Assembly (NCBI RefSeq): GCF_022747945.1
Contig: NZ_JALDST010000001.1
Span: 6,944,001-7,008,000, forward strand
DNA length: 64,000 nt
Reading direction: 5' to 3'
From: Micromonospora sp. R77
Lineage (GTDB): Bacteria > Actinomycetota > Actinomycetes > Mycobacteriales > Micromonosporaceae
The notes below the pieces were generated by a model that had not been told where the DNA came from, made no database searches, and saw only the letters and a program-made list of their open reading frames with translations. Shown in pieces: positions 1-12,400 of the stretch (positions within the stretch are counted from its first letter, which is position 1; the number at the start of each line of letters is the position of its first letter). Both the position numbers and the translations under genes were made by a program.

Positions 1-3000
1 CTGCTCGTCCGGGGTGCGCGGGGCCCGGCCGGCGGGTCCGGCGTGCGCGGGGGCGGGCAGCGCCCGGCGGTCGAGCTTGCCGTTGACGGTGACCGGCAGC
101 TTGTCGAGCAGCACCACCGCCGAGGGGACCATGTAGCCGGGCAGGGTCCGGGCGGCGTCCGCCCGCAGGGTGGCCTCGTCCACCGTCGCGCCGTCGACCG
201 GCACCACGTACGCGACGAGGCGCTTGTCCCCGGGCCGGTCCTCGCGGACGACCACGGCGACCTGGCCGACGCTCGCGTGGGCGGCGACGGTGGCCTCCAC
301 CTCGACCGGTTCGATCCGGAAGCCCCGGATCTTGACCTGCCCGTCGGCCCGGCCGACGAAGCGCAGCTCGCCCCGGCCGGTCCAGGCGACCAGGTCGCCG
401 GTGCGGTACATCCGGCCGCCGGCCGGGTCGAACGGGTCGGCGACGAACCGTTCGGCGGTCAGCGCCGGCCGGCCCAGGTAGCCGCGGGCCACCTGGTCGC
501 CGGCCAGGTAGAGCTCGCCGGTGGCGCCCAGCGGCACCGGGTGCAGCCGCTCGTCGAGCACGTACGCCCGGGTGTTGTCCAGCGGCCGACCCAGGTGGAC
601 GCCGGTGAACTCCCGCCGCTGCGTGCCGAAGCGCTGGTAGTGGGAGGCGAAGGTGACCTCGGTGGGCCCGTAGCTGTGCACCAGCACCGTGTCGGGGCAG
701 TGCTCCAGCACCCGCCGTACGGCCGCCGGGGAGGCGACGTCGCCGCCGGTCCACACCTCCTTCAGCCGGGCCAGGGTGTCCAGGCCCTCGTCGGCCATGA
801 CGTGGAACAGGCCCATGGTGAAGTAGGCGGCGGTCACGTCGTGGCGGCTGATGGTCCGGGCCAGCTCGCCCAGGTCGGCGCCCTCCCCCTCGGCGATCAC
901 CAGTTCCCCGCCGGTGAGCAGCGGCACCCAGATCTCGTAGGTGGAGGAGTCGAAGCCGTAGTTGGAGTGCACCAGCATCCGGCGGTGGTGCTCGGCGTTC
1001 CAGCACCGGTCGGCGACGAGTTCCCGCACGTTGCGGTGGGTCACCCCGACGCCCTTGGGCCGGCCGGTGGAGCCGGAGGTGAACATGACGTACATCAGGG
1101 ACCGGTCGTCCAGCGGCAGGTCCAGGTCGTCGTCGCGGTCGCCGGCCGGCCCGTCGAAGGGTACGACCAGGGTGCCGTGCGCCCGCTCGTCGGGCAACGC
1201 CGGGTTGGCCGCCGCGTCGGCGTCGACCAGCAGGACGGTGGCCGCCGAGTCCGCCATCACCGTCCGGACCCGGGCCGGCGGCAGGGTGGTGCCGACCGGG
1301 ACGTACGCGGCCCCGCACTTGAGCACGGCGAGGCTGGCCACGATCAGGTCGACGCCGCGCCGCATCAGCACCCCGACCGTCGACTGTGGTCGGACGCCGG
1401 CCGCGACGAGTCGCCGGGCCAGCGCGTTGGCCCGCCGGTTCAGCTCGGCGTAGCTGAGCCGCCGGTCGCCGAAGGTGACCGCGATCGCCTCCGGGGTGCG
1501 CCGGGCCTGCTCCTGGAACGCCTCGTGCACCCCGCCCCGGGTGGCCGGCACGGTCGTGTCGTTGTAGTCGACCAGCAGCCGCCGCCGCTCGTCGGCGCCG
1601 AGCAGGTCCACGTCGCCGATCCGCCGCGCCGGGTCGGTGGCGACGGCGGTGAGCAGCCGGGCCAGCCGGTCGGCCAGCAGCGCGGCGGTGCCCGGGTCGA
1701 ACAGGTCGGCGGCGTACTCCAGCACACCGTCCAGGCCGGCCGGGGCACCGGTGTCGTCCTGCCGTTCGCCGACCGACAGGGTCAGGTCGAACTTGACGGT
1801 GCCGAGGTCGAAGGGGATCTCGGTGCCGGCGAACGGCGAACCGGTCGGGTCCACCTCGGCGGTGTTGCGCACCAGCAGCATCACCTGGAACAGCGGGTGG
1901 TGGGCGGTCGAGCGGGTCGGGTTGAGCTCCTCGACGAGGCGGTCGAAGGGCAGGTCCTGGTGGTCGTACGCGGCCAGGTCGGCGTCCCGGACCCGGGTGA
2001 CCAGGTCGGCGAAGGTGGGGTTGCCGGCGACGTCGGTGCGCAGCACCAGGGTGTTGACGAAGAACCCGACCAGGTCGTCCAGGGCCTCGTCGCCGCGACC
2101 GGCCACCACAGTGCCGACCGGGATGTCCGGGCCGGCGCCGAGCCGGGACAGCAGCACCGCGAAGGCGGCCTGGAGCACCATGAACAGCGTGGCCCCGGTG
2201 GCGCGGGCGACCCGCAGCACCGCGGCGTGGGTCGCCGCGTCGACGGTGAACGGCACCACGTCGCCCCGGTGGCTGGCGACCGCCGGGCGGGGCCGGTCGG
2301 CGGGCAGCTCCAGCACCTGCGGCGCGCCGGCCAGGGCGGTCCGCCAGAAGTCGAGCTGCCGGGCCAGCAGGCTGGCCGGGTCGGCGGCGTCGCCGAGCAG
2401 CGTGCGCTGCCAGCGGGTGTAGTCGACGTACTGGACGGGCAGCGGCGGCCAGTCCGGCGCCCCGCCCGCCGCCCGCGCCTCGTAGGCGGTCGACAGGTCG
2501 CGCAGCAGCGGTCCCATCGACCAGCCGTCCCCGGCGATGTGGTGCACCAGCACCACCAGCGCCTGGCGCTCGCCGGCCGGCCGCAGCAGCCAGGCCCGCA
2601 GCGGGACCTCGGTGGCCAGGTCGAACACGTGCCCGGCGGCGGCCTCGATGGCCGGGGCCAGCTCGTCGGCGGGCAGGTCCCGCACGGTCAGCTCGGGCCG
2701 GCCGTCGGCGAGGACCACCTGGTACGGCTCGCCGTCGACCGCCCGGTAGACCGTCCGCAGCACCTCGTGCCGCCCGGCCACGTCGGCCAGCGCGGCGGCC
2801 AGCACCTCCGGGTCGAGGTCCCGGTCCAGCCGCAGCGCCACCGGGATGTTGTAGACCGCGCTGGGCCCGTCCAGCTCGCCGAGGAACCAGAGCCGGTGCT
2901 GCGCGTACGACAGCGGCACCCGGTCGGCCGGCGCGGCCGGCACCAGCGCGGGCCGGACGGTGCCGCCGCCCAGCTCGTCGACCCGGCGGACCAGCCCGGC

Positions 3001-6000
3001 CGGGGTGGGCGCCTGGAACAGGTCCCGCACGCCGACCTGGGTGCCCTGCACGGCGCGGATCCGGTTGACCAGCTTCGCGGCGAGCAGGGAGTGCCCGCCG
3101 AGGGCGAAGAAGTCGTCGTCCACGCCGACCCTCGGCACCCCGAGCACCGCGCCGAACAGGTCGCACATCAGCTGCTCGGCCGGGGTGCGCGGGGCCCGGT
3201 ACGCGGTGGTCGGGCCGTATTCGGGGGCGGGCAGGGCGGCCCGGTCGACCTTGCCGTTGGCGGTCAGCGGCAGCCGGTCCAGCACCACGAACGCAGCCGG
3301 CACCAGGTGTGCGGGCAGCGCCGCGGCCGCATCCTGGCGCAGCTCGGCCACGGCGAGGTCACCTCCCGGGTCGGCCGGCGTCAGGTAGGCCACCAGCCGC
3401 TTGTCCCCCGGTCGGTCCTCGCGGACGACGACGGTGACGCCGCCGACGCCGGGCCGGCGGGCGAGCACGGCGGCGACCTCCCCCGGCTCGATCCGGAAGC
3501 CGCGGATCTTCACCTGGTCGTCGGCGCGGCCGACGATCTCCACGGTGCCGGCGCGGGTCCACCGGGCCAGGTCACCGGTGCGGTACATCCGGGCGCCGGC
3601 GGGGCCGAACGGGTCGGCGACGAACGCGGCGGCGGTCAGCCCGGCCCGGTGCAGGTAGCCGTCGGCCAGGCCGGTGCCGGCGACGTACAGCTCGCCGGTG
3701 ACGCCGACGGGCACCGGCGACAACCGGTCGTCGAGGACGTAGCAGCGGCGGTTGGCCAGGGGGGCGCCCACCGGGACCGGGGCGGTCCGGGGCGGGCTGT
3801 CCACCGGGTGGCAGTTGGTGAAGATCATGCTCTCCACCGGGCCGTACCCGTGCACCAGGCGCAGGTGGGGGAAGCGACGGCGGGCCCGGGCCAGGTGTTC
3901 CACCGAGGGGGCCTCGCCGCCGGTGACCACCTGCCGGACGGCGGCGAGGGCGTCGGGGTGCTCGTCGAGCATCAGGTTGAACAGGCCGGCCGACAGCCAC
4001 AGGGTGGTGACGTCGTGCGCGGCGACCAGCTCGGCGATCCGGGCCGGTTCGGGCCGCTGGCCGGGCTGGAGCACGCAGGTCGCACCGTTCAGCAGCGCCC
4101 CCCAGAACTCCAGCGCGAACGCGTCCCAGGAGACCGGCGCCGCCTGCAACCACACCTGGTCCGGTCCGAAGTCGACGAAGTCCTGCCCGGTGACGGTGCC
4201 GACGATGGCCCGGTGCGCCGACAGCGCCCCCTTGGGCCGTCCGGTGGAGCCGGAGGTGAACATGACGCAGGCCGGGTCGCCGGGATCGCCGGGCAGGTCG
4301 AGGGGGTCGGCGGAGAGCCGGTCCAGGGTGGCGGCGGCCTCGTCGAGCAGCACGGTGCGGTCGGGTCGGGCGGCGCCGAGCCGGTCCACCAGCGTGCGGT
4401 CGCTGACCAGCGCGGCCACCGCGGCGTCCGCGGTCAGGTCGGCCAGCCGGGCGTCCGGGAACTCCGGGTCGAGCAGCGCGTACGCGGCACCGGCCCGCAG
4501 GGCGGCGAGCAGCGCGACGGCCATGGTGAGGCCGCGTTCCAGCAGTACGCCGACGGTGTCGCCGCGCCGCACGCCGAGGTCGACCAGGTGCCGGGCGAGC
4601 CGATTGGCCGCCGCGTCGAGCTGGGCGTACGTCATCCGCCCGGTGCCGTGCACCAGGGCGACCCGGTCCGGGTGGGCGGCGGCCTGTCGGTCGAACGCCT
4701 CGGTGACCCGCAGGTCGGGTGCGGGGCGGGTGGTGTCGTTGAAGGTGTGCAGCAGCTCGTGACGCTCGTCGGCGGTGAGCAGGTCGACGTCGCGCACGGG
4801 GGTGTCGGGGTGGGCGGTGACGGCGGCGAGCAACCGGGCGAGGGTGGCGGCGAGCCGGGTGACCGTGGGCGGGTCGAAGAGGTCGGTGGCGTACTCGACG
4901 GCGCCGGTGATGCCGACGGGGACGCCGTTCGGGTCGTGCTGTTCCTGCACGGCGAGGGTCAGGTCGAACTTCGCCACCCCGGCCCGGAACGACAGCTCCT
5001 CGCCGGCCAGCACGGCGTCGGGTGCGGCCTCCCCGCCGGTCGCGTTCTGGAGCACCAGCATGACCTGCACGAGCGGGTGGTGGGCAGTGGATCGGGTCGG
5101 ATTCAGCTCCTCCACCAGGCGTTCGAAGGGCAGGTCCTGGTGGTCGTACGCGGCCAGGTCGGCGTCCCGCACCCGGGCCACCAGGTCCGCGAAGGTCGGA
5201 TCGCCGGAGACGTCGGTCCGCAGCACCAGCGTGTTCACGAAGAACCCGACCAGGTCGTCCAGCGCCTCGTCACCGCGACCGGCGATGACCGTCCCGATCG
5301 GAATGTCGGTGCCCGCACCCAGGCGGGACAGCAGCGCCGCCAGTGCCGCCTGGAGGACCATGAACACCGTCGCCCCGGTGTCCCGGGCCACCCGCAGCAC
5401 CGCCTCGTGCGTCCGGGCGTCCAGCGCGAACGGCACCAGGTCGCCCCGGTGGGTGGCCTCGGCGGGGCGGGGACGGTCGGCGGGCAGCTCCAGGACCTGC
5501 GGCGCGCCGGCCAGGGCGGTCCGCCAGAAGTCGAGTTGCCGGGCCAGCAGGCTGGCCGGGTCGGTCGGGTCACCGAGCAGGTCCTGCTGCCAGAGCGTGT
5601 AGTCGGCGTACTGCACGGGCAGCGGCGCCCAGTCGGGGGCGTGGCCCGCGTCGCGGGAGGCGTACGCGATCGCCAGGTCGCGCAGCAGCGGGCCGGTCGA
5701 CCAGCCGTCGCCGGCGATGTGGTGCACCAGCACCACCAGCACCTGGCCACCGTCGTCCACCCGCAGCAGCCACACCCGGAACGGGATCTCCATTGCCAGG
5801 TCGAAGACGTGCCCGGCCGCCGCGTCGACCGCCCCGGGGAGGTCGTCGGCGGGGACGTCCCGCACGGTCAGCTCGGGGCGTACGCCATCCAGGACCACCT
5901 GGCAGGGCTCGCCGTCGACCACCCGGTAGACGGTGCGCAGCACCTCGTGCCGGTCGGCCACGTCGGCGAGCGCCACGGCCAGCACGGCCGGGTCGAGGTG

Positions 6001-9000
6001 CCGGTCCAGCCGCAGCGCGACGGGGAGGTTGTAGACCGCGCTCGGGCCGCCGAGTTCGTCGAGGAACCACAGCCGGCGCTGCGCGTAGGAGAGCGGCACC
6101 CGCTCGGCGGTGGCGGCCGGGGCGAGGGCGGGTCGGGCGGCGGTGGTCAGCTCGCCGATCCGGCGGTCCAGCGTGGCGGGGGTGGGGGCGAGGAAGAGGT
6201 CCCGGATGCCGACCTCGGCGCCGAGCACCGAGCGGATCCGGTTGACCAGCCGGACGGCGAGCATGGAGTGCCCGCCGAGGGCGAAGAAGTCGTCGGCGGC
6301 GGCCACCGTGGGCAGGCTCAGCACCTCGGCGAAGAGCCCGCGCAGGATCTCGGTCCGGGGCGAGCCGGCGCGCCCGCCGGTCACCGCCACGGCGGTGCCG
6401 GTTCGGGTACGGGCGGTCGCGCGCCGGGCGTCGAGGCTCTCCCGTTCGGCATCGCTGAGCACGTCGAGGGCACCGACCGGGGTGGCGGGGTCGGCGGCGA
6501 CGGCCCGCAGCAGCCGCAGGTAGACCTCCAGCAGCAACCGCGCGGTCGGCTCGTCGAAGAGGTCGGCCGCGTACTGGAGCCAGATCTCGACGTCGCCGCC
6601 GTCGGGCGCGGCCACGCAGGAGACGCTGAGGTCGAACTTGGCGGTGTCCAGGCCGGCGGGGGCGATCCGCCCGTCCAGGTCGAAGATCCGCAGCTCGTCC
6701 GGCACGGCGGTGTCGACGGTCAGCATCACCTGGAAGAACGGGTGGTGGCCCAGCGACCGGGCCGGGTTGAGCCGCTCCACCACCAGGTCGAACGGCACCT
6801 CCTCGTGGGCGTACGCGGCCAGGTCGGCGTCGCGCACCCGCGCCACCAGGTCGGCGAAGGCCGGGTCGTCCGACAGGTCGGTGCGCAGCACGACGGTGTT
6901 GACGAAGAAGCCGACCAGGTCGTGCAGCGCCTCGTCGGAGCGGCCGGCGACGGGGGTGCCGATCGGCACGTCCGTCCCGGCACCGAGCCGGGTGAGGGTG
7001 GCCGCGAGCGCGGCGTGGAAGAGCATGAACGGGCTGGCCTGTCGCTCCTCGCCGAGCCGGCGCAGCCGGCGGTGGGTGTCGGCGTCGAGCAGCGCCCGGA
7101 TCGAGGCGCCCCGGTGGCTGGGCTCGGTGGGGCGGGGCCGGTCCAGCGGCAGGTCGAGCACGGCCGGGGTGTCGGCGAGGGTGTCCCGCCACCAGGCGAG
7201 CTGCCGGGCGAGCAGGCTGGTCGGGTCGTCGACGTCGCCGAGCAACTCCTGCTGCCAGAGGGTGTAGTCGGCGTACTGGACGGGCAGCGGCTCCCAGTCG
7301 GGGGCGGCCCCGCCGAGGCGGGCCTGGTAGGCGGTGGCCAGGTCGCGCAGCAGCGGTGCCATCGACCAGCCGTCGGTGGCGACGTGGTGCAGCAGCAGCA
7401 CCAGCACCGAGCGGTCCGGACCGGCCACGACCAGGCGGACCCGCAGCGGCGGCTGGGTGGCGATGTCGAAGGTGCCGGCGGCGAAGCCGGCCACCGCCGC
7501 GTCGACCTGGTCGGCGGGGCACTCGACCACCGAGAGGCCGTCGCCGGGCGCGGCGAGGACCCGCTGCACGGGTTCGCCGTCGACGGAGGGATAGACGGTG
7601 CGCAGCACCTCGTGCCGGTCGGTCACGTCGGCCACGGCGGCGGCCAGCGCCGTCCGGTCCGGCACGCCGGCCAGGTCGAGCACGACCGGGACGTTGTAGG
7701 TGGCGGACGGTCCTTCGAGGCGGTTGAGGAACCACAGCCGGCGCTGCGCGTAGGAGAGCGGGACCAGTTCCTCGCCGGGCTCGGGGCGGTAGTCGGGCAG
7801 CTCCGGCTCGGGCGTACCGCCGGCCCGGGTCGGGGACATGGTGCGCAGCAACGACCGGTCGATCTTGCCGGTGCTGCTGCGCGGCAGCGCGCGTACCGGG
7901 CTGACCACGCCGGGCACGGCCGCGGCGGGGAGCCGTTCCGCCAGGTACGCCCGGACGTCCTCGGCGGTGACCGGGCCGACGACGTACGCGACGAGCCGCT
8001 TGACCCCGTCGGCGAGTTCCTGGGCGACGACGGCGGTCTCCCGCACCTCGGGGTGGCCCAGCAGCACCGACTCCACCGCGGCCGGGTCGATCCGGTGCCC
8101 GTTGATCTTGACTTCGTCGTCGAACCGGCCGAGGTAGCCGAGCTGCCCGTCGGGACGGACCCGGACCCGGTCGCCGGTGCGGTACGCCGGCGCCCCGTCG
8201 AGGGTGGTGAACCGGCGGGCGGTCAGCTCGGCACGACCCAGGTAGCCGTCGGCCAGACCCCCGCCGAGCAGCCACAGCTCGCCGTCGACGAGGGCCGCCC
8301 GCACCCCCGGCAGCGGCAGCCCGATCGGCACCTCGCCACCGTCGTGGCGGGACAGGTCGGCGACGGTCGCCACCACCGTGGCCTCGGTCGGCCCGTAGGT
8401 GTTGAGCAGCCGGACGGCGTCGCCGACGGCCGACCGCCAGCGGGCCACCCGCTCGGGCAGTGCCGCCTCCCCGCCGATGACCACGGTGCGCAGCGTCGGC
8501 GGCAGCGTGACCACCCCGGTGGAAAGCGCGTACGCCAGTTCGTGCCAGTACGCGGTGGGCAGGTCCAGCACGGTGATGCCGTACCGGGCGCAGCCGGCCA
8601 GCAGCGCCGGCACGTCCAGCATGTCGTCGCCGCGCAGCACCAGGGTGCCGCCGGCGCAGAGCGTCACGAAGATCTCCTCGACGCTGGCGTCGAAGTGCAG
8701 CGGGGCGAACTGGAGCACCCGGTCGTCGGCGCCGACGTCGTAGCGGCGGGTGGCCCCGGCCACGAAGTGGGCCAGCGCCGCCCGGCCGACCAGCACCCCG
8801 TTGGGGGTGCCGGTGGAGCCGGAGGTGTAGATGACGTACGCGGTGTCGACCGGCACGGTCGCGGCGCCGAGCACCACCTCGCCCCGGTCGATCACCTCGG
8901 CCAGGGTGGGCGGCGCGCCGGCCCCGGCGTCGGCGAGGATCGCCTCGTTGCGGGCGGCTGGCGCCCCCGGGTCCAGCGGCAGGTACGCGGCCCCGGTGCG

Positions 9001-9321
9001 CAGCACCGCCAGGATCGCCACGATCGCGTCCACGCCCCGGGCCCGGCAGACCGTCACCAGCCGGCCCGGTCCGGCACCCTCGGCGGCCAGCCGGGTGGCC
9101 CGTCGCGCGACGGCCGCGTCCAGCTCGGCATAGCTGAGGGTGGTCGGCCCGGCGGTCAGGGCGGGGCGGTCCGGGGCGGCGGCGACCCGGTCGGCGAACG
9201 CCGTCGTCACCGGGACGACCGGCCCGGCGAGCGGCTCGCCGTCGAGGATCGCGTCGGGCCGCCGGCCGTCCCGGTCCGACCGGGGGTCGGTCGCTGGCCC
9301 GGCGTGGTCGATCGAAGGCAT
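1..9321 (-). CDS. Large NRPS subunit, partial (A-C-PCP-C-A-PCP-C-A...)
   Basis: Last visible NRPS subunit of the cluster; it continues beyond base 1. The ATG at 9321 follows an AGGAGG at good spacing, and 3107 codons are visible. Order: A1 (A3 motif YTSGSTG near residue 160, A10 STGKIDRS near 484); then with no carrier a C domain ([10 protein letters not shown] near 520, HHVATDG near 645); PCP1 (GGHSM near 1016) with no A before it; C (HHIAGDG near 1203); A2 ([12 protein letters not shown] near 1690); PCP2 near 2073; C (HHIAGDG near 2261); A3 (near 2746, NGKLDR near 3079); the window ends in the linker before the next PCP. By alignment to the GrsA pocket, A1 reads roughly DAEDVGTVVK (two acidic residues, perhaps a basic substrate), A2 roughly DALWVGGIFK (valine-like) and A3 roughly DSYYWGSFAK (not recognised). 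No E, MT or TE domain is seen. Oddity: the A1 domain sits before, not after, the C domain. Confidence 0.93.
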   Translation of the reverse strand, partial: MPSIDHAGPATDPRSDRDGRRPDAILDGEPLAGPVVPVTTAFADRVAAAPDRPALTAGPTTLSYAELDAAVARRATRLAAEGAGPGRLVTVCRARGVDAIVAILAVLRTGAAYLPLDPGAPAARNEAILADAGAGAPPTLAEVIDRGEVVLGAATVPVDTAYVIYTSGSTGTPNGVLVGRAALAHFVAGATRRYDVGADDRVLQFAPLHFDASVEEIFVTLCAGGTLVLRGDDMLDVPALLAGCARYGITVLDLPTAYWHELAYALSTGVVTLPPTLRTVVIGGEAALPERVARWRSAVGDAVRLLNTYGPTEATVVATVADLSRHDGGEVPIGLPLPGVRAALVDGELWLLGGGLADGYLGRAELTARRFTTLDGAPAYRTGDRVRVRPDGQLGYLGRFDDEVKINGHRIDPAAVESVLLGHPEVRETAVVAQELADGVKRLVAYVVGPVTAEDVRAYLAERLPAAAVPGVVSPVRALPRSSTGKIDRSLLRTMSPTRAGGTPEPELPDYRPEPGEELVPLSYAQRRLWFLNRLEGPSATYNVPVVLDLAGVPDRTALAAAVADVTDRHEVLRTVYPSVDGEPVQRVLAAPGDGLSVVECPADQVDAAVAGFAAGTFDIATQPPLRVRLVVAGPDRSVLVLLLHHVATDGWSMAPLLRDLATAYQARLGGAAPDWEPLPVQYADYTLWQQELLGDVDDPTSLLARQLAWWRDTLADTPAVLDLPLDRPRPTEPSHRGASIRALLDADTHRRLRRLGEERQASPFMLFHAALAATLTRLGAGTDVPIGTPVAGRSDEALHDLVGFFVNTVVLRTDLSDDPAFADLVARVRDADLAAYAHEEVPFDLVVERLNPARSLGHHPFFQVMLTVDTAVPDELRIFDLDGRIAPAGLDTAKFDLSVSCVAAPDGGDVEIWLQYAADLFDEPTARLLLEVYLRLLRAVAADPATPVGALDVLSDAERESLDARRATARTRTGTAVAVTGGRAGSPRTEILRGLFAEVLSLPTVAAADDFFALGGHSMLAVRLVNRIRSVLGAEVGIRDLFLAPTPATLDRRIGELTTAARPALAPAATAERVPLSYAQRRLWFLDELGGPSAVYNLPVALRLDRHLDPAVLAVALADVADRHEVLRTVYRVVDGEPCQVVLDGVRPELTVRDVPADDLPGAVDAAAGHVFDLAMEIPFRVWLLRVDDGGQVLVVLVHHIAGDGWSTGPLLRDLAIAYASRDAGHAPDWAPLPVQYADYTLWQQDLLGDPTDPASLLARQLDFWRTALAGAPQVLELPADRPRPAEATHRGDLVPFALDARTHEAVLRVARDTGATVFMVLQAALAALLSRLGAGTDIPIGTVIAGRGDEALDDLVGFFVNTLVLRTDVSGDPTFADLVARVRDADLAAYDHQDLPFERLVEELNPTRSTAHHPLVQVMLVLQNATGGEAAPDAVLAGEELSFRAGVAKFDLTLAVQEQHDPNGVPVGITGAVEYATDLFDPPTVTRLAATLARLLAAVTAHPDTPVRDVDLLTADERHELLHTFNDTTRPAPDLRVTEAFDRQAAAHPDRVALVHGTGRMTYAQLDAAANRLARHLVDLGVRRGDTVGVLLERGLTMAVALLAALRAGAAYALLDPEFPDARLADLTADAAVAALVSDRTLVDRLGAARPDRTVLLDEAAATLDRLSADPLDLPGDPGDPACVMFTSGSTGRPKGALSAHRAIVGTVTGQDFVDFGPDQVWLQAAPVSWDAFALEFWGALLNGATCVLQPGQRPEPARIAELVAAHDVTTLWLSAGLFNLMLDEHPDALAAVRQVVTGGEAPSVEHLARARRRFPHLRLVHGYGPVESMIFTNCHPVDSPPRTAPVPVGAPLANRRCYVLDDRLSPVPVGVTGELYVAGTGLADGYLHRAGLTAAAFVADPFGPAGARMYRTGDLARWTRAGTVEIVGRADDQVKIRGFRIEPGEVAAVLARRPGVGGVTVVVREDRPGDKRLVAYLTPADPGGDLAVAELRQDAAAALPAHLVPAAFVVLDRLPLTANGKVDRAALPAPEYGPTTAYRAPRTPAEQLMCDLFGAVLGVPRVGVDDDFFALGGHSLLAAKLVNRIRAVQGTQVGVRDLFQAPTPAGLVRRVDELGGGTVRPALVPAAPADRVPLSYAQHRLWFLGELDGPSAVYNIPVALRLDRDLDPEVLAAALADVAGRHEVLRTVYRAVDGEPYQVVLADGRPELTVRDLPADELAPAIEAAAGHVFDLATEVPLRAWLLRPAGERQALVVLVHHIAGDGWSMGPLLRDLSTAYEARAAGGAPDWPPLPVQYVDYTRWQRTLLGDAADPASLLARQLDFWRTALAGAPQVLELPADRPRPAVASHRGDVVPFTVDAATHAAVLRVARATGATLFMVLQAAFAVLLSRLGAGPDIPVGTVVAGRGDEALDDLVGFFVNTLVLRTDVAGNPTFADLVTRVRDADLAAYDHQDLPFDRLVEELNPTRSTAHHPLFQVMLLVRNTAEVDPTGSPFAGTEIPFDLGTVKFDLTLSVGERQDDTGAPAGLDGVLEYAADLFDPGTAALLADRLARLLTAVATDPARRIGDVDLLGADERRRLLVDYNDTTVPATRGGVHEAFQEQARRTPEAIAVTFGDRRLSYAELNRRANALARRLVAAGVRPQSTVGVLMRRGVDLIVASLAVLKCGAAYVPVGTTLPPARVRTVMADSAATVLLVDADAAANPALPDERAHGTLVVPFDGPAGDRDDDLDLPLDDRSLMYVMFTSGSTGRPKGVGVTHRNVRELVADRCWNAEHHRRMLVHSNYGFDSSTYEIWVPLLTGGELVIAEGEGADLGELARTISRHDVTAAYFTMGLFHVMADEGLDTLARLKEVWTGGDVASPAAVRRVLEHCPDTVLVHSYGPTEVTFASHYQRFGTQRREFTGVHLGRPLDNTRAYVLDERLHPVPLGATGELYLAGDQVARGYLGRPALTAERFVADPFDPAGGRMYRTGDLVAWTGRGELRFVGRADGQVKIRGFRIEPVEVEATVAAHASVGQVAVVVREDRPGDKRLVAYVVPVDGATVDEATLRADAARTLPGYMVPSAVVLLDKLPVTVNGKLDRRALPAPAHAGPAGRAPRTPDEQ

Positions 9322-9431
9322 CGAACTTCCTCCTGCAGGGTTCGGGTGGGTACCGGTGCCGTCCCTTGTGGACGGATCTGGTGCCGGGGCGCCGGCCGTC
9401 GGCGGTCGGTGGGGGCGGTCGCCGGATGACC

Positions 9432-9480
9432 TGCCCCGGCGGCGCGCTGACCTCAGGCTAGTCAGCGCGCCGCCGGGGCA
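9432..9480 (-). terminator. Strong intra-operon hairpin between two NRPS genes
   Basis: A perfect 20-bp inverted repeat (arms 9432-9451 and 9461-9480, 9-nt loop) covers the stop codon of the upstream NRPS gene and lies about 110 bp before the start of the next. The stem is almost all G/C and no U-tract follows. Actinomycetes often use such hairpins as terminators or as mRNA stabilisers. Here it could reduce read-through into the last NRPS gene or protect a processed end. The structure is seen directly; the role is inferred. Confidence 0.6.
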
Positions 9481-12400
9481 GCGGCAGTCGGCGAGGCAGG
9501 ATGGTCCCGCCCCGCGGCGGTGTTACCGGGCGCCGGCGCGGCGCGGCGGCGCAGCGTGGGCCGGGCGGGCGCGGCGCTCGCGGCACTCGCGGCGAGGCGC
9601 TCGGCGAGCGCGGCCACCGACGGGGCCTGGAACACGTCCCGGATGGTGACCTCCACCGACAGGGCGGCGCGGATCCGGTTGACCAGCCGCACGGCGAGCA
9701 GCGAGTGCCCGCCGATCCGGAAGAAGTTGTCGTGCGGGTCGACCGGCCGCCCGTCGAGCACCTCGGAGAAGAGTTCCCGCAGCCGGGACTCGCGCGGGTC
9801 CCGGGCGGCGGCGGTCGCGTCCGCCGGGGCGGGCAGGGCGGCCCGGTCGAGCCGGCCGTCCGGGGTGAGCGGCAGCGTCGCCAGCACCACGAGGTCCGCC
9901 GGCACCAGGTGCTCCGGCAGGGTCTGCGCGGCGTGCCGGCGCAGCTCGGCCACGGCGACCGCCGCGCCGGGGCCGGACCACGTATCCGACCAGCCGCTCG
10001 CCGGCGGGCCCGCCCGGGGTGTCGGCGCGGACGACCACCGCGGCCCGCCGGACCGCCGGGTGCGCGGTGAGCGTCGCGGCCACCCGCTGCGGATCCACGG
10101 GTACGCCGTGCAGGCGCGGCGGGTCCACCGGACCGTGCACCCGCAGGGTGCCGTCCGGGGCCCAGCTCGCCCGGTCGCCGGTGCGCAGCATCCACCCGCC
10201 GGTCGGGTCGCACGGGTCGACGACGAGCCGGGCGGCGGTGCCACCGGGCCGGCCCTCGGCCGGGCCGGTGCCGCACAGGTAGAGCTCGCCGGGGACGCCG
10301 GTGGGCACCGGCCGCAGCCGCTCGTCCAGGACGTGGCAGCGGTGACCGTCCCCGGCGACCGGCACGGTCGGGCCGGTGGGCGGCGCGTCGACCGGATGGG
10401 TGAGCGCCCACGGCCCCGCCTCCACACCCCGTACGCGTGCACCAGCCGCAGCCCGGGGTGCCGGCGGCGGACCTCGGCGAGGTGGGTGACCGACGGCGGC
10501 TCGCCGCCGGTGACCACCTGCCGCAGCCCGGCGAAGACCCCCGGGTGCTCGTCGGCGAGCAGCGCGAGGAACGCGGCCGGCAGGGCCAGGGCGGTGACAC
10601 CCTGCGCGGCGACGAGGGCGGCCAGCGCGGCGGGGGCCGGCGGGACCCGCTCCGGCAGCACGCAGCGGGCCCCGGTGGTCAGCGCGGCCCAGAACGACGC
10701 CACGAAGTCGCCGGTGGACAACGGCGCCCACGCCAGCCACACCTCGTCGGCGCCGGTGTCCGACCCGGCCCGGACGACGGCGTCGACGAGCGCCCGGTGC
10801 GGGTGCGGCACCGCCCGTCCGTCGTCGCCGACCAGCACCACGGCCGCGTCGCCGGGGTGGCCCGGCACGGCCGGCGGGTCGGCGGGCCGGTCCCGCCAGT
10901 CGTCGGCGTCGACCAGCAGGGTGCGGGGCCGTCCGGCCAGCCGGGTGGCCTGCGCGGTGTCGGTGAGCAGGGCGGCCAGGGTGACGGTGGCGGCGCGGGC
11001 GGCCAGCGCCCCGTCGGGCAGCGCCGGGTCGAGCGGCAGGTACGCCGCACCCGCCCGCAGCGCGGCGAGGACGGCCACCGGCAGCGCCGGTCCGGGTGCC
11101 AGCAGCACCCCGACCACGTCTCCCCGGCGCACGCCGGACGCGGTCAGGTGCCGGGCCAGGCGGTTCGCGTCGGCGTCCAGTTCGGCGTACGTGATCCGCC
11201 GCGACCCGACGGCCACGGCGACGGCGGCCGGGGTGGCGGCGGCGTGGGCGGCGACGAGGTCGGCGAGCCCGACCGCGGGGTACTCCCCGTGGCCGCCGGT
11301 GTTCCGCCGGTGCTCGGCGGGAGTGAACAGGTCGAGGTCGCCGACGGGGGTGCCGGGGTCGGCGGTGACGGCCCGCAGCAGCCGGCCGAGCCGGTCGGCG
11401 ATCAGCTCGGCGCTGGCCCGGTCGAACAGGTCGGTGGCGTACTCCAGCACGCCGCGGATGCCGCGCGGGGTGGTCCCGTCGTGGTCCTCGCGGACGGCCA
11501 GGGTCAGGTCGAACTTGGCGGTGCCGGTGTCGAACGGCACGTCCACGCCGGCCAGCGCGGTCCGGGAGGGCTGCGCCGCGCCGGTGTTCTGCAGCACCAG
11601 GGTGACCTGGATCAGCGGGTGGTGGGCGGTGGACCGGTTCGGATTCAGCTCCTCCACCAGGCGTTCGAAGGGCAGGTCCTGGTGGTCGTACGCGGCCAGG
11701 TCGGTGTCCCGCACCCGCGCCACGAGCTCGGCGAACGTCGGATCACCGGACACGTCGGTCCGCAGCACCAGCGTGTTGACGAAGAACCCGACCAGGTCGT
11801 CCAGCGCCTCGTCACCGCGACCGGCGATCACCGTCCCGATCGGAATGTCGGTACCCGCACCCAACCGCGACAACAACGCCGCCAGGGCCGCCTGCAGCAC
11901 CATGAACACCGTCGCCCCGGTGTCCCGCGCCACCCGCAGCACCGCCTCGTGCGTACGCGCGTCCAACCCGAACGGCACCACGTCGCCCCGGTGGCTGGCG
12001 ACCGCCGGGCGGGGCCGGTCGACCGGCAGCTCCAGCACCTCGGGGACGCCGTCCAGCGCGGCCCGCCAGTGGGCGAGCTGCCGGCCCAGCGGGCTGTCCG
12101 GGTCGTCGGCCGCGCCCAGGGTCTCCCGCTGCCAGAGGGTGTAGTCGGCGTACTGCACCGGCAGCGGCGCCCAGTCGGGGGCGGTCCCGGTGAGCCGGGC
12201 CTGGTACGCCACCGCGAGGTCGCGCAGCAGCGGGCCGGTCGACCAGCCGTCGCCGGCGATGTGGTGCACCAGCACCACCAGCACCTGACCGCCGTCGTCC
12301 AGCCGCAGCAGCCACAGCCGGAACGGGATCTCCACCGCCAGGTCGAAGACGTGGCCGGTGGCCGCGTCGACCACCCGGGACAGCTCGGCGGCCGGCACGT

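Noticed and set aside
43..9429. A 3128-codon plus-strand open frame opposite the last NRPS.
   Set aside because: It is a low-complexity Gly/Pro/Arg/His-rich shadow created by high GC in the third codon position of the real minus-strand gene; no domain is recognisable.
9985..10430. Programmed frameshifting as an explanation for the out-of-frame A domain.
   Set aside because: There is no slippery sequence with a downstream structure, and the domain has also lost its core motifs in the unshifted part; mutation or sequencing error is simpler.
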